Shown one piece after another: positions 26,946-36,168 of a DNA stretch of 64,000 bases. Position numbers and translations under genes: made by a program. Position 1 is the stretch's first letter, and each line of letters opens with the position of its first letter. The stretch lies in the NCBI GenBank assembly GCA_014655195.1, contig BNBH01000026.1:51652-115651 (forward strand), read 5' to 3'. The notes under the pieces were generated by a model. It was not told the origin of the DNA, made no database searches, and saw only the letters and a list, made by a program, of their open reading frames with translations. Source of the stretch: Streptomyces cellulosae. Lineage in GTDB: Bacteria; Actinomycetota; Actinomycetes; Streptomycetales; Streptomycetaceae.

Positions 26946-27211
26946 ACCTGCCTCCCGCCCTCGGCCACCTCGATTCCGCAGTCTGACCAACGAAGGCCGG
27001 CCCGAGTAGAGCGCGGAGTCGGCCATTGGCCGGATCAGGCTGGCGAACGTGCTCCAGGCAACGCGAAGGACGGTGAGGCACCGACCAGCAAGATCACGAC
27101 CTACAGATGCAGGAAGTGTTGTCCTCCGAGTCCACCTTTGTGTCGATGAAGTTGGGGCAGCGTACCTATGAGGTCAACGCCTCGCCGGATCCCCGCCGGG
27201 CCGGCGATGAG

Positions 27212-28859
27212 GCGGTCCGCCCGGCGACCTTGTACTTGCCGACGCTGAACGCGGACGCCATCAACCACGGGGTCCTGACCGGTGACACCGGGCACGTCCT
27301 GCGGATCGGCGGGGTGATGCTCGGCGTGACGCTCGTCCAGATGACGTGTGCCGCCGTGGCCGTGTACCTCAGTACGCGGACGGCGATGGCGCTGGGAAGG
27401 GACCTGCGGGCACAGCTCTTCGCCGGGGTCCAGACCTTCTCGGTACGGGAGGTGGGACGCTTCGGCGCGGCCTCGCTGATCACCAGGGCCACCAACGACG
27501 TGCAGCAGATCCAGACCCTGGTCCTGCTGGTGTTCACGCTGGTGGTGTCGGCTCCGGTGATGGGTGTGGGCGCACTGGTGATGGCGGTGGGGCTGGACGC
27601 GCCGTTGTCGCTGTTGCTCGTGGTGGTGCTGCCCGTGCTGGCCTGCGCGATGGGTGTGATTTTCGGTCGGCAGATGCCGCTGTCGGCCTCCCTGCAGCAG
27701 CGGGTCGACCGGGTCACCAAGGTGGTGCGGGAGCAGATCACCGGCATCCGGATCGTTCGGGCCTTCGTACGCGACCGGCACGAGCAGGAGCGGTTCGCGG
27801 AGGTCAACCGGGACCTGCTCGACGTGGGGCTGCGGCTGGGGCGGATCCAGGCGTTCGGGATGCCGACCGGCATGCTGGTCCTGGAGTTATCGGGGATCGC
27901 GGTGCTCTGGTTCGGTGGCCACCGGGTGGCCGGCGGCGGCATGCAGGTCGGGACGCTGATCGCGTTCCTCCAGTACCTCACGCAGATCCTGCAGGCCGTG
28001 ATGATGGCGATGATGGCGTTCCTGCTCTCGCCCCGGGCGAGCGTCTGCGCGGAGCGCATCCGCGAGGTCCTCGACACCCGCAGCAGCCTGACCCTGGCCT
28101 CCTCGCCGGTCACCGCCCTGCGCGAACCAGGCCACCTGGAACTGCGCGACGTCGGCTTCCGCTACCCGGGGGCGGAGGCGCCGGTGCTGCGCCGGATCTC
28201 GCTCATCGCCCGCCCCGGTCGTCGGATCCACCGGCAGTGGCAAGACGACGCTGCTGCACTTGGTGCCCCGGCTGTTCGACGCGACCGACGGGCAGGTTCT
28301 CGTCGGCGGCACGGACGTACGCGCGATGGACCGGAGCTTGCTGGCGTCGACGGTCGGGCTGGTGTCGCAGAGGCCGTACCTCTTCTCCGGCACCATCGCC
28401 TCCACCCTGCGTTACGGACTCCCCGAGGCGAGCGACGAGGAGCTGTGGCAGGCGCTGGAGACGGCACAGGCACGCGACTTCGTCGAGGCTCTGCCCGAGG
28501 GACTCGACGCCCCTGTCGCGCAAGGCGGCAGCAACCTGTCGGGCGGCCAGCGTCAGCGCCTGGCCATCGCGCGAGTGCTGCTGGCCCGGCCGGACGTGTA
28601 CCTCTTCGACGACTCCTTCGCCGCGCTGGACGCGGCCACCGACGCCCGACTGCGCACCGCGCTGACCACCGGGACCGCAGGAGCGACCGTCGTGATCGTC
28701 GCCCAGCGGGTGTCCACCGTCCGCCACGCCGACCGCATCGTCGTCCTGGACGAGGGCCGTGTCGCAGCGAGCGGTACCCACGAGGAACTGATGGACACCA
28801 GCCCGACCTACCGGGAGATCACCCTCTCCCAGATGACAGCAGAGGAGGCGGCCGCATGA
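27212..28859 (+). pseudogene. ABC exporter half, 5'-truncated and frameshifted
   Basis: First half of a heterodimeric multidrug-type ABC exporter. The membrane domain begins abruptly at TLYLPTLNADAINHG; the usual first helix and start are missing and the sequence upstream is unrelated. The frame then breaks at ~28217 inside Walker A: ARPG is followed in another frame by VVGSTGSGKTTLLHL, consistent with loss of about 14 bases (the ETVGV-type strand). The rest is intact in the second frame, with LSGGQRQRLAIARVLL and a degenerate Walker B VYLFDDSFAALD (Asp for the catalytic Glu). Its stop overlaps the partner gene. Likely inactive unless the break is a sequencing error. Confidence 0.8.
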
Positions 28860-30652
28860 CGGCCGACGCCCCAAGCACCGGCAAGCCCCAGGACTTCCGC
28901 CGATCCGCCGCGCGGCTGCTGCGCGCCATGGGCCCCGACCGGCACCTGCTGGTCCTGTGCCTGGCCCTGAGCGTGGTGAGTGTGGCGCTCACCGTATCGG
29001 TGCCGATGACCCTCGGGCACGCGACCGACCTGATCGTGCGCGGCGCGGCCAGTGGCGGCGTGGACTTCGGGAGGGTCGGACTGGTGCTCACGGTGGCGGC
29101 CGTCCTGGTCGTCGTCTCCGCCTCCTGTGCCTTCGCCCGCGGGCGGCTGGCCCAGGACATCAGCCAGCGCACCGCCTACCGGCTGCGCGAGCAGGCGTCC
29201 GCCAAACTCACCGTCCTGCCCCTGAGCTACCTTGACCGCCGCCCCCGCGGCGACCTGGTCTCCCGGCTCACCAACGACGCGGACAACATCGCCCTCACCC
29301 TCCAGCAGCTCCTCACCAAGATCGCGGTCTCGCTGCTCAGTGTCATCGGCGTCCTCGGGATGATGCTGTGGCTGTCACCGCTCCTCACCCTGATCGCGGT
29401 GGCGTCCCTGCCGGTGGTCGCGGTCATCACCCGGTGGCTGGGACGCCGCTCGCAGCCGGAATTCACCAAGCAGTGGCGGACCACCGGCGAACTCGGCGCC
29501 CACGTCGAGGAGATGTTCACCGGGCACGACCAAGTACTGCTCTTCGGCCGTGGCGAGGACGCACAGCGGGTCTTCGACGAGCGCAACCACGGTGTCTTCG
29601 AGGCCGCACACCGCGCCCAGTTCCTCTCCGGCATCATTCAGCCGGCCACAGCCCTCCTCGGGCACCTCACCTTCGTCGCGGTCGCCGTGTGCGGTGGGCT
29701 GCGAGTGGCGTCCGGCGCGATGACCGTCGGTGAGATCCAGGCATTCATCACCTACACCCTGCAGTTCAACAACCCCCTCACCCAGGCCGCCGCCCTTGTC
29801 AGCATCGTGCAGTCCGGCGTCGCCTCCGCGGAGCGCGTCTTCGAACTCGTCGACGCCGACGAGCAGACTCCCGACCCGCAGGAGCCGCGGCAGCTCCCCG
29901 GGATCTCGGGCAAGGTCGAGTTCGAGCAGGTGTCCTTCCGCTACGAACCGGACGAGCCGCTGATCGAGAAACTCGACCTCACGGTCGCACCGCACGAAAC
30001 CGTGGCCATCGTCGGCCCCACCGGCGCGGGCAAGACCACCCTGGTCAACCTGCTGCTGCGGTTCTACGAACCCACCAGCGGCCGCATCACCCTCGACGGC
30101 ATCGACATCGCCGCCCTTCCCCGCGCCGCACTGCGCCGCCACATCGGCATGGTGCTCCAGGACACCTGGCTCTTCGAAGGCACCATCGCCGCCAACATCG
30201 CCTACGGCAAGGACAGCGCCACTCACGAGGAGATCGTGGCGGCGGCGACGGCAGCCCGTGCCGACCACTTCATCCGCACACTGCCCGACGGCTACCAGAC
30301 CCTCCTCGACGAGAACGGCGCCAACCTGAGCGACGGCGAACGCCAACTCCTCACCATCGCCCGCGCCTTCCTCACCAAACCGCCGATCCTGGTCCTGGAC
30401 GAGGCCACCTCGTCAGTCGACACCCGCACCGAGGTGCTGATCCAGCACGCCATGGCCGATCTGCGCACCGACCGGACCAGCTTCGTCATCGCCCACCGCC
30501 TCTCCACGATCCGCGACGCGGACACCATCCTGGTCATGGAGCAGGGACGCATCGTCGAACACGGCCGGCACGAGGAACTGCTGGCGGCCGACGGCGCGTA
30601 CGCACGCCTGTACGCGGCCCAGTTCGCCCGGGTGGCCACGCAACTCGCTTAA
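28856..30652 (+). CDS. ABC transporter, fused permease-ATPase
   Basis: 598 aa, second half of the exporter pair: six-helix membrane domain (e.g. LLVLCLALSVVSVALTVSVP; ITKIAVSLLSVIGVLGMMLW region) followed by an ATPase domain with VGPTGAGKTTLVNLLLRF, LSDGERQLLTIARAFL and ILVLDEATSSVD carrying a proper catalytic Glu. In such heterodimers the partner bears the degenerate site, as seen upstream. With the partner broken, activity would require homodimerisation. ATGA overlap with the upstream pseudogene; its stop codon overlaps the stop of the convergent MFS gene (TTAA). Confidence 0.92.
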   Translation: MTADAPSTGKPQDFRRSAARLLRAMGPDRHLLVLCLALSVVSVALTVSVPMTLGHATDLIVRGAASGGVDFGRVGLVLTVAAVLVVVSASCAFARGRLAQDISQRTAYRLREQASAKLTVLPLSYLDRRPRGDLVSRLTNDADNIALTLQQLLTKIAVSLLSVIGVLGMMLWLSPLLTLIAVASLPVVAVITRWLGRRSQPEFTKQWRTTGELGAHVEEMFTGHDQVLLFGRGEDAQRVFDERNHGVFEAAHRAQFLSGIIQPATALLGHLTFVAVAVCGGLRVASGAMTVGEIQAFITYTLQFNNPLTQAAALVSIVQSGVASAERVFELVDADEQTPDPQEPRQLPGISGKVEFEQVSFRYEPDEPLIEKLDLTVAPHETVAIVGPTGAGKTTLVNLLLRFYEPTSGRITLDGIDIAALPRAALRRHIGMVLQDTWLFEGTIAANIAYGKDSATHEEIVAAATAARADHFIRTLPDGYQTLLDENGANLSDGERQLLTIARAFLTKPPILVLDEATSSVDTRTEVLIQHAMADLRTDRTSFVIAHRLSTIRDADTILVMEQGRIVEHGRHEELLAADGAYARLYAAQFARVATQLA

Positions 30653-32088
30653 CCGGTCCGCCGCTCGGGGCGGCGCGGCAGGGCGAGCGCGACGACGGCC
30701 GTGACCGTCAGGACCACCGCGATGGCCAGGAAGGCCCGCGCGTACCCGGCGGTGAGTGCCGGTACGCCGACGCCGTCGGTGGCGGCGAGCGTGGACAGGA
30801 CGGCGAGACCGAGTGCGCCGCCGACCTGCTTCGTGGTGTTCATCAGCCCGGAAGCCGCCCCGGCGTCGGCAGGAGCTACGTCGCTGGTGACCGCGGTGGT
30901 GATCGGTGTGAGCAGGAGCCCGCTGCCGATCGAGATGACCAGTGCCGGGCCCAGGATCCCGTCGACGTAGCCGCTGTCGGGGCTGATCCGGCTCTGCCAC
31001 CAGAAGCCGGCCGCCGAGACGACGGCGCTGGTGACGATCAGGGTCCGTGGGCCGGTGCGCTCCATCAGGCGTGGCGCGAGGCGGGCGCCGACGGCCATGG
31101 TCACCAGGGTGTGCGGCAGGAAGCCCACGGCCGTCCGCAAAGGGCCGTAGTGCATTACCTGCTGCATGCAGAGGGAGAGGAAGTACCACATCGGGATGAG
31201 GCAGGCCCCCGTCAGCAGCAGGACCAGGTTGCCCACGCCCACCGACCGGATCCGCAGGAGGCGCGGGGGCACCAGGGGAGTGTGCACCACACGGGCCTCC
31301 ACCCGGACGAAGACCGCCAGAGCCAGCACCCCTGCCGCTGTCGCCCCGGCGGTGAGAGCATCGCTCCCGCCGCGTGAGTTCGTCTGCGCCAGTCCGAAGG
31401 TGAGGCCGGCGATTCCGGCCGTCGCCAGTGAGGCCCCCGCGACGTCGAGGCGCGGCCTGGGCCCACCGTCCCGCCCGCCCGGCACCAGACGCCCGCCCAG
31501 CAGGACGCCCGCGGCGCCGATCGGCACGTTGACCAGCAGGATCCACCGCCACGACAGGTACTCGGTCAGTGCGCCGCCGATCAGGTTGCCCGCGGCGCCA
31601 CCGGCCACCCCGACCGCCGTCCAGGCGCCCAGCGCGCGCGTCCGCGACGGCCCCTCGGTGAACGTCCCGGTCAGTACGGTCAGGGTGGCCGGGGCGAGCA
31701 GCGCAGCCCCGGCTCCCTGCACCGCGCGAGCGGCGATCAGCGCTGCGGGTGACGAGGCAAGTCCTCCCACCAGGCTTGCACCGGAGAACAGTGCCAGCCC
31801 CAGCACGAAGGCCCGCCGGTGCCCCAGGACGTCCGCGAGGCGACCGCCCAGCAGCAGGAGTCCGGCGAACGCGAGCCCGTAGGCGTTGACCACCCACGAC
31901 AGGTCCGCCGTCGTGAAGCCGAGGGCGGTGCGGATCGACGGCAGGGCGACGTTCACCACGGAAACGTCCAGCACCACCATGAACTGCGCAGCACAGGCCA
32001 GACCAAGGATCCATGTTGCGCGACGGCGCCCTACGGCGGGGGCGGCCCGCACCGTGCTTCCCTCGGACGCCGCGTACTCCTGCGTCAC
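30649..32088 (-). CDS. MFS drug transporter, DHA2 (14-TM, EmrB/QacA) type
   Basis: 479 aa. N-terminal helix with the family motif FMVVLDVSVVNVALPSI, motif A GGRLADVLGHRRAF, antiporter motif C region GAWTAVGVAGGAAGNLIGGALTE, and about 14 hydrophobic segments. Exports drugs or metabolites by proton antiport. Divergent from a TetR gene 110 bp away, a classic pump/repressor pair. Its stop TAA (30651-30649) overlaps the ABC gene stop on the other strand. Confidence 0.92.
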   Translation of the reverse strand: MTQEYAASEGSTVRAAPAVGRRRATWILGLACAAQFMVVLDVSVVNVALPSIRTALGFTTADLSWVVNAYGLAFAGLLLLGGRLADVLGHRRAFVLGLALFSGASLVGGLASSPAALIAARAVQGAGAALLAPATLTVLTGTFTEGPSRTRALGAWTAVGVAGGAAGNLIGGALTEYLSWRWILLVNVPIGAAGVLLGGRLVPGGRDGGPRPRLDVAGASLATAGIAGLTFGLAQTNSRGGSDALTAGATAAGVLALAVFVRVEARVVHTPLVPPRLLRIRSVGVGNLVLLLTGACLIPMWYFLSLCMQQVMHYGPLRTAVGFLPHTLVTMAVGARLAPRLMERTGPRTLIVTSAVVSAAGFWWQSRISPDSGYVDGILGPALVISIGSGLLLTPITTAVTSDVAPADAGAASGLMNTTKQVGGALGLAVLSTLAATDGVGVPALTAGYARAFLAIAVVLTVTAVVALALPRRPERRTG

Positions 32089-32157
32089 GTCACCCAGCCC
32101 CTCCCGAGTCCCTCACCGGTCATGTGCGGTCACCTTCAATGGACCTGGCAGACGTTA

Positions 32158-32172
32158 TGATACGGCGTACCA
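32158..32172. promoter_or_regulatory. Candidate TetR operator
   Basis: TGATACGGCGTACCA, a 15-bp near-palindrome with a single mismatch pair, centred in the region between the MFS and TetR genes. Size and position suit TetR autoregulation and repression of the pump. Confidence 0.6.
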
Positions 32173-32198
32173 AAACCGCGCGGGAAGGTGAAGCGAGC

Positions 32199-32813
32199 AT
32201 GACGAGGACCGCTGACCATGCGCAGCGCAAAGCCCAGATCATCAACGGCCTCATCCGCCTGGCCACCCGCACCGGCCTCCATGCCGTGACGATGCGCGCG
32301 GTCGCCGCGGAGGCGGGCGTATCGGTCCGGCTCGTGCAGTACTACTTCGAGACCAAGGCCCAGCTGCTGCTGGCCTCGCTCGGGCATCTGGAAGAACGCA
32401 GTCACGACCGCTGGGCGGCCCGCCTGGCCACCGGGCAGGATCCGCCGTCCCCGCGTGAGCGCGTTGAGGCCCTGCTCGCCGAGGCCCTGCCCACGGACGA
32501 GGCGAGCCGCACCTTCCACCTGCTGTGGACGTCCTGCGCGATGTTGGCGATGACCGACCCGGAGCTGGCTACCCAGCCCTTCGTCGAAGGGCCGAACCGA
32601 CTGGAGGCACAGCTCGCCGAGCTGTTGCGGCAGGCACAGAACGACGGCGTGCTCGACGCAGGGGCCGATCCGTACGCCGAGGCGGCACGGCTGCTTGCCC
32701 TGAGCCACGGACTCGGAACGTGTGTCATGGTCGGTCAGCGCACCCCGCAGGCCGCCACGCAACTGCTGGGGTATCACCTCGACCGACTGTTCACGTCCTC
32801 CGGGGCGCATTGA
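32199..32813 (+). CDS. TetR-family regulator
   Basis: 204 aa. HTH at residues ~10-55 (IINGLIRLATRTGLHAVTMR, then AVAAEAGVSVRLVQYYFETK), then an all-helical ligand domain with YAEAARLLALSHGLG. ATG 32199 with GGAAGGTGAAGC upstream. Divergent from the MFS pump, which it most likely represses. Confidence 0.9.
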   Translation: MTRTADHAQRKAQIINGLIRLATRTGLHAVTMRAVAAEAGVSVRLVQYYFETKAQLLLASLGHLEERSHDRWAARLATGQDPPSPRERVEALLAEALPTDEASRTFHLLWTSCAMLAMTDPELATQPFVEGPNRLEAQLAELLRQAQNDGVLDAGADPYAEAARLLALSHGLGTCVMVGQRTPQAATQLLGYHLDRLFTSSGAH

Positions 32814-32950
32814 CCCGCAGCGGCAGGCGTACTGCTCGCAGGACGGTGTCGTCGGGTCCAGCTGAGCCGAGCCGCACCCACCGAGGCAACCCTTACGTCA
32901 CCGTAGACTCTCCGGGAGTTCCGCAGTACGCATGCGAGGGAGGACGAGCC

Positions 32951-33733
32951 ATGGCCGGGGTAGCGGACTGCCCGTCGTGCGGAGAGAGCGAGGAACTGCG
33001 CGGCGAGCCGGTCGAGGGCGACATCAAGGTCACCTGTCTGAGGTGCGGGGCCCAGTGGATGCGTGGCGGTCCCCGCTGCGCGGGCTGTGGCGGTACGGAC
33101 ATCGTGCACCGCCCGCAGGCCATGACCCGCTATTCGCGCGGTACCCAGCTGTCGATCATCGGTTGGCGCGAGCTGCCGCTGTGCCGGGTCTGCGACGCCG
33201 AAGCACTCCAGACCTCCATCGCCGAGAACGTACCCGTCCCCAGCGACTACGTCGCACTCTGCCTCAACGGCGGGGGGCATGAGCCGGTGACGCGGGCAAC
33301 GCCGCCGACGGAGGGGAAGACGCCGCCACCGGCGGCGCCCGCGCGGGAAGCAGTGGCCTCGCCCGAGCCGAAGCGGGCGGCGGAGGGCACGCCCAGGCCC
33401 AGGTCGCGGTCGGGTCACCGGAAGACCACGCCTACGGCACCGCCTCCCATGGTGCCCACCGTGCGGCAGGCGATCAGCGCCTTCATGACCGAGGCGTCGG
33501 GCCAGGCCGACGCGACCGCCATGCTGCTGCTCGGCACCCACCTGGGTTCCCACAACCGGCTGAGCGTGCTGGACACGGACGGCGCCGCCCGGCAACTGGC
33601 CGACTGGTGCAACGGCCACTGGGCCGACGGGAGTGACCGCTCGCGGCGGGCGGTGGGCACCATCTGCCGGGCGGTCGACTTCTGGGGCGCCCGTGGCTGG
33701 CTCGTCACCGACCCGGCCGCCGGCCTGCGCTGA
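32951..33733 (+). CDS. Zinc-ribbon protein with recombinase-like SAM domain
   Basis: 260 aa; AGGAGGACG before ATG 32951. The N-terminal ~100 residues hold four CxxC pairs (CPSC, CLRC, CAGC, CRVC) forming two zinc ribbons. A Pro/Ala/Arg-rich linker (~115-170) follows. The C-terminal ~90 residues (TVRQAISAFMTEASG, then RLSVLDTDGAARQLADWC, then AVGTICRAVDFWGARGWL) resemble the N-terminal core-binding domain of tyrosine recombinases, without any catalytic domain. Possibly a DNA-binding or directionality factor; function not established. Confidence 0.6.
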   Translation: MAGVADCPSCGESEELRGEPVEGDIKVTCLRCGAQWMRGGPRCAGCGGTDIVHRPQAMTRYSRGTQLSIIGWRELPLCRVCDAEALQTSIAENVPVPSDYVALCLNGGGHEPVTRATPPTEGKTPPPAAPAREAVASPEPKRAAEGTPRPRSRSGHRKTTPTAPPPMVPTVRQAISAFMTEASGQADATAMLLLGTHLGSHNRLSVLDTDGAARQLADWCNGHWADGSDRSRRAVGTICRAVDFWGARGWLVTDPAAGLR

Positions 33734-33847
33734 GCAGGCATACGACGAGCCTTCGACCTGCTCACCGAGGGAGGGGGAGACCGGCTGGCCGGTTCCTTAT
33801 GGTGCGCGGCCCGCCTCACTGGTTCGAGCGCGCCTTACCGTCCGGGG

Positions 33848-34588
33848 TCACTCCTGCACGGGAGAGGATGCCGGGTCCGTCTTCGCGAGGTAGACCGTGT
33901 TGGTTGCGGTGCCGCCCTGCAGAGGGTTGTCGAAGGTCACCACGTGCGCCTCGTGTGCGGCGAAGACCTGCGCGAGTGCGGAGCCGAACTGTTCGTCGGG
34001 CGGGTCGTTCGACCACAGAGCGAAGACACCGCCGGGATAAAGGCGGTCCGTGAGGGCACGCAGACCCGCAGGCTGGTAGAGCGCGGTGTGACCCGGATGG
34101 AGGACATGCTGCGGTGAGTGATCGATGTCCAGCAGAATGGCGTGGAAGCGGCGACCGGGTTCCTGCGGATCGAGTCCTTGAGAGTCGCCGGCCATGGCGA
34201 AGAAGTCGCCGTTCACCATGCGGCACCGGGGATCCGACGTCAGGGCGTCACCCAGAGGCACAAGCCCGCGCTGGTGCCAGCCGATCACTTCCCCCAGCGC
34301 CTCCACGACGATCAGCGAGCGCACGCGCGCGTCGTCCAATGCTGCCCGGGCGGTGTATCCGAGGCCGAGTCCGCCTACGGCGACGTCCAGGTCGCCGCCG
34401 GGAGTCCCCGCCAGACCCATTCGGGCGAGGGCTTTCTCGCCCTCGGTGAAGAGGCTGGACATGAGGAACTCGTCGCCGAGCTTGACCTCGTACACGTCAT
34501 CACCCGAGGCCGGGTGCCGACGTCGCCGCAGGCTGATGTCCCCCAGCCGTGTCGGACGCCAGTCGATCTCCTCGAAACGTACACTCAT
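33848..34588 (-). CDS. Spermidine-synthase-like (class I methyltransferase fold) protein
   Basis: 246 aa. Beta-hairpin N-terminus (EVKLGDEFLMSS), SAM/dcSAM-binding glycine loop LDVAVGGLGLGYTA, acidic loop LIVVEALGEVIGWHQ, and a family core FHAILLDIDHSPQHVL. Annotated widely as spermidine synthase; the catalytic Asp pair of true aminopropyltransferases is not fully evident, so substrate is uncertain. It is divergent from merR1 and shares the palindromic MerR-type site at 34771-34790, hence a likely regulon member (inference). Confidence 0.75.
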   Translation of the reverse strand: MSVRFEEIDWRPTRLGDISLRRRRHPASGDDVYEVKLGDEFLMSSLFTEGEKALARMGLAGTPGGDLDVAVGGLGLGYTARAALDDARVRSLIVVEALGEVIGWHQRGLVPLGDALTSDPRCRMVNGDFFAMAGDSQGLDPQEPGRRFHAILLDIDHSPQHVLHPGHTALYQPAGLRALTDRLYPGGVFALWSNDPPDEQFGSALAQVFAAHEAHVVTFDNPLQGGTATNTVYLAKTDPASSPVQE

Positions 34589-34770
34589 GGAATCCCTTCC
34601 CGGTCATCGCCTCGATGCCGGTGAGTCGTAAGTGCCGGGATGGTGCAGTGGTTGACGACGCGGCAGCCAACGCGGGCTGCGTGGCAGACGCTACGGCAGG
34701 TACCGATGGCGGCCGGGGAGCCAGCCGTTGGCTCGAGCGCGAGAGTCGGCCTCGTTTCACTCTTGCGAAC

Positions 34771-34790
34771 TTACCCTGACGCGAGGGTAA
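34771..34790. promoter_or_regulatory. MerR-type operator/promoter, site 1
   Basis: TTACC CTGACGCGAG GGTAA: 5-bp outer arms are complementary and extend to TTACCCT/AGGGTAA. A -10-like TAACTT overlaps the right arm (34788-34793) and, because the site is symmetrical, TAAGTT faces the other way. It lies between the divergent spermidine-synthase-like and merR1 genes. Confidence 0.75.
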
Positions 34791-34837
34791 CTTTGTAGCC
34801 GGCGAGGGCGCCGACATCCGGAGTGAGGCGGTAGGCC

Positions 34838-35281
34838 ATGGGCGGAAGGCTGATGCAGATCGGTGAAGTGTCCGAGCGCACGGGACTCTCCCTGCGGACG
34901 ATCCGCCACTACGAGGAGGTCGGCGTGGTGGCGCCGAGCGAGCGCAGCGCCGGCGGGTTCCGCCTCTACACCGAGGCCGAAGTACGGCGGCTGGCGCTGG
35001 CGCGGCGCATGCGGCCCCTGGGCTTCTGCCTCGAAGACGTCCGCGCCGTGCTGGACGTACTGGAACAACTTCCGGACGGCGGCAGGCCATTGCCGGAGAC
35101 CGACGAGCAAGTACATGACGAACTGGTGACGCGACTGCGTTCGTACTGGGTGGAGGCCGACGCGAGGTGTGAGCACCTCCGGCGTCAGCTGGCGTCCGCC
35201 GAGGACTTCGCCCAATCTCTGCATGGTTACCTGGCCCGCCTGATGGAAGCCGACGAGGCCGGCCGGGAGGCGGCACGGTGA
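34838..35281 (+). CDS. MerR-family regulator 1
   Basis: 147 aa. N-terminal MerR helix-turn-helix (MQIGEVSERTGLSLRTIRHY) and wing, then a helical dimerisation segment with two cysteines, GFCLEDV and EADARCEHL. Too short for a ligand-binding domain such as TipAS. Closest relative in the window is merR2 (51450-51902). The start aligns with that of merR2. GTGA overlap with a remnant of prfC, mirroring the merR2-prfC pair. Presumably autoregulated through the site at 34771. Confidence 0.88.
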   Translation: MGGRLMQIGEVSERTGLSLRTIRHYEEVGVVAPSERSAGGFRLYTEAEVRRLALARRMRPLGFCLEDVRAVLDVLEQLPDGGRPLPETDEQVHDELVTRLRSYWVEADARCEHLRRQLASAEDFAQSLHGYLARLMEADEAGREAAR

Positions 35282-35335
35282 GCGTGAGCAGCGACTGTGC
35301 GGCGTCCGAGGCGGCGGACGTTCGTGGTGATCGGT
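35278..35335 (+). pseudogene. Remnant of prfC 5' end
   Basis: GTGAGCGTGAGCAGCGACTG and what follows match the first ~60 bases of the intact prfC at 51899 (same GCGGCGTCCGAGGCGGC run, then GGACGTTCG.GGTGATC) with one 9-base gap. Encoded start VSVSSDCAASEAA versus MSASSDWAASEAA. Homology ends by ~35335 and the frame is then unrelated. Position directly after merR1, with the same overlap, shows a merR-prfC operon once stood here. Confidence 0.75.
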
Positions 35336-35361
35336 CGTCGGCCGTGCGCTCTGCCGCCGGG

Positions 35362-35760
35362 TCAGTGTGTGAGCCGCTGCCGGAGCGTGGCGGCGAAGTC
35401 CTCGGCCATCGCCAGCCGGGCGCGGAGTGTCTCGCAGCGCGCGTCGGCCACCTTCCGGTAGGAGTCGAGCCGCTCCCGCAGCCGGTCCCTCTCCTCTCCG
35501 GTGGGGGCATCGTCGGACGCGGAGAGCCGGTCGGTGATGTCCAGCAGGTCGCGCATCTCCTCCAGGGAGAAGTCGAGCGGCTTCATGCGGCGGATCACCA
35601 TCAGCCGGTCCACGTCCGCCGCCGTGTACAGCCGGAAGCCGCCCTTGCTGCGGGCCGAGGGAATAACCAGGCCGACTTCCTCGTAATGACGGATGGTGCG
35701 CAACGACAAACCGGTCCGCTCGGCTACCTCGCCGATCTGCATCTGCCGGGGTTCCGTCAT
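35362..35760 (-). CDS. MerR-family regulator 3
   Basis: 132 aa. HTH MQIGEVAERTGLSLRTIRHY, then LYTAADVDRLMVIRRMKPLD, then a coiled C-terminal helix with the conserved VADARCETLRARL. Close paralogue of the protein at 55048-55443; each is divergent from a SulP transporter gene. Probable regulator of the SulP promoter at 35885. Confidence 0.9.
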   Translation of the reverse strand: MTEPRQMQIGEVAERTGLSLRTIRHYEEVGLVIPSARSKGGFRLYTAADVDRLMVIRRMKPLDFSLEEMRDLLDITDRLSASDDAPTGEERDRLRERLDSYRKVADARCETLRARLAMAEDFAATLRQRLTH

Positions 35761-35884
35761 CGCTGAGCCATCTCCCTCTGTGATCCGCCTGATTTCGAAA
35801 CAGTCAAGTGCGCCAGTCTACGTGAGAACAATCACAGGAACTCGTGTGCTGTTCACCTGCGATTCGCAAGCCGCATCGCGCACC

Positions 35885-35904
35885 CTGTGCTCACGTCAGG
35901 GTAG
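35885..35904 (+). promoter_or_regulatory. MerR-type operator/promoter, site 2
   Basis: CTGTG CTCACGTCAG GGTAG with -10-like TAGACT at 35902-35907. Shares the upstream sequence AAGCCGC..CGCGCACC with site 9 at the second SulP gene. Left arm is imperfect, so it probably fires rightward to SulP 1. Confidence 0.75.
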
Positions 35905-35963
35905 ACTTCCGGATGTGCTCGCCTCCGCGGTTCCACGCACGGTAGGGGCGCAACCGCCGCAGC

Positions 35964-36093
35964 GCAGGCCCCGACGGAGCCTGTAACGGCACCGAAGACT
36001 TCCAGGCAATGATGCCTGACCGGCGACCAGAAGGTTGCCGCCCTGTCCGGCAAGGCCCCCGCCGAGGCGGCCGGGCTGCCGGGAGATTCCGCT
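35964..36093 (+). ncRNA. Conserved structured leader of SulP gene 1
   Basis: About 130 nt of the ~260-nt 5' UTR align with the leader of SulP gene 2 (55647-55773). Stem 1 is AGGC-AATGAT-GCCT (36004-36017) here and GGGC-AATGAC-GCCC there. Stem 2 is GGCGACC/GGTTGCC (36022-36039) here and GGCCGCC/GGTGGCC there. Paired positions change together while pairing is kept, supporting an RNA structure. It ends ~75 bases before the start codon. Ligand or mechanism unknown; homology of the flanking genes could explain part of the identity. Confidence 0.6.
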
Positions 36094-36168
36094 CTCTCGT
36101 GGAATCACGTACGCCCTGCGCGTGTGTCCAGCGGCAACGGACGCGTGCGCCTGAACAGGAACGGTTGC

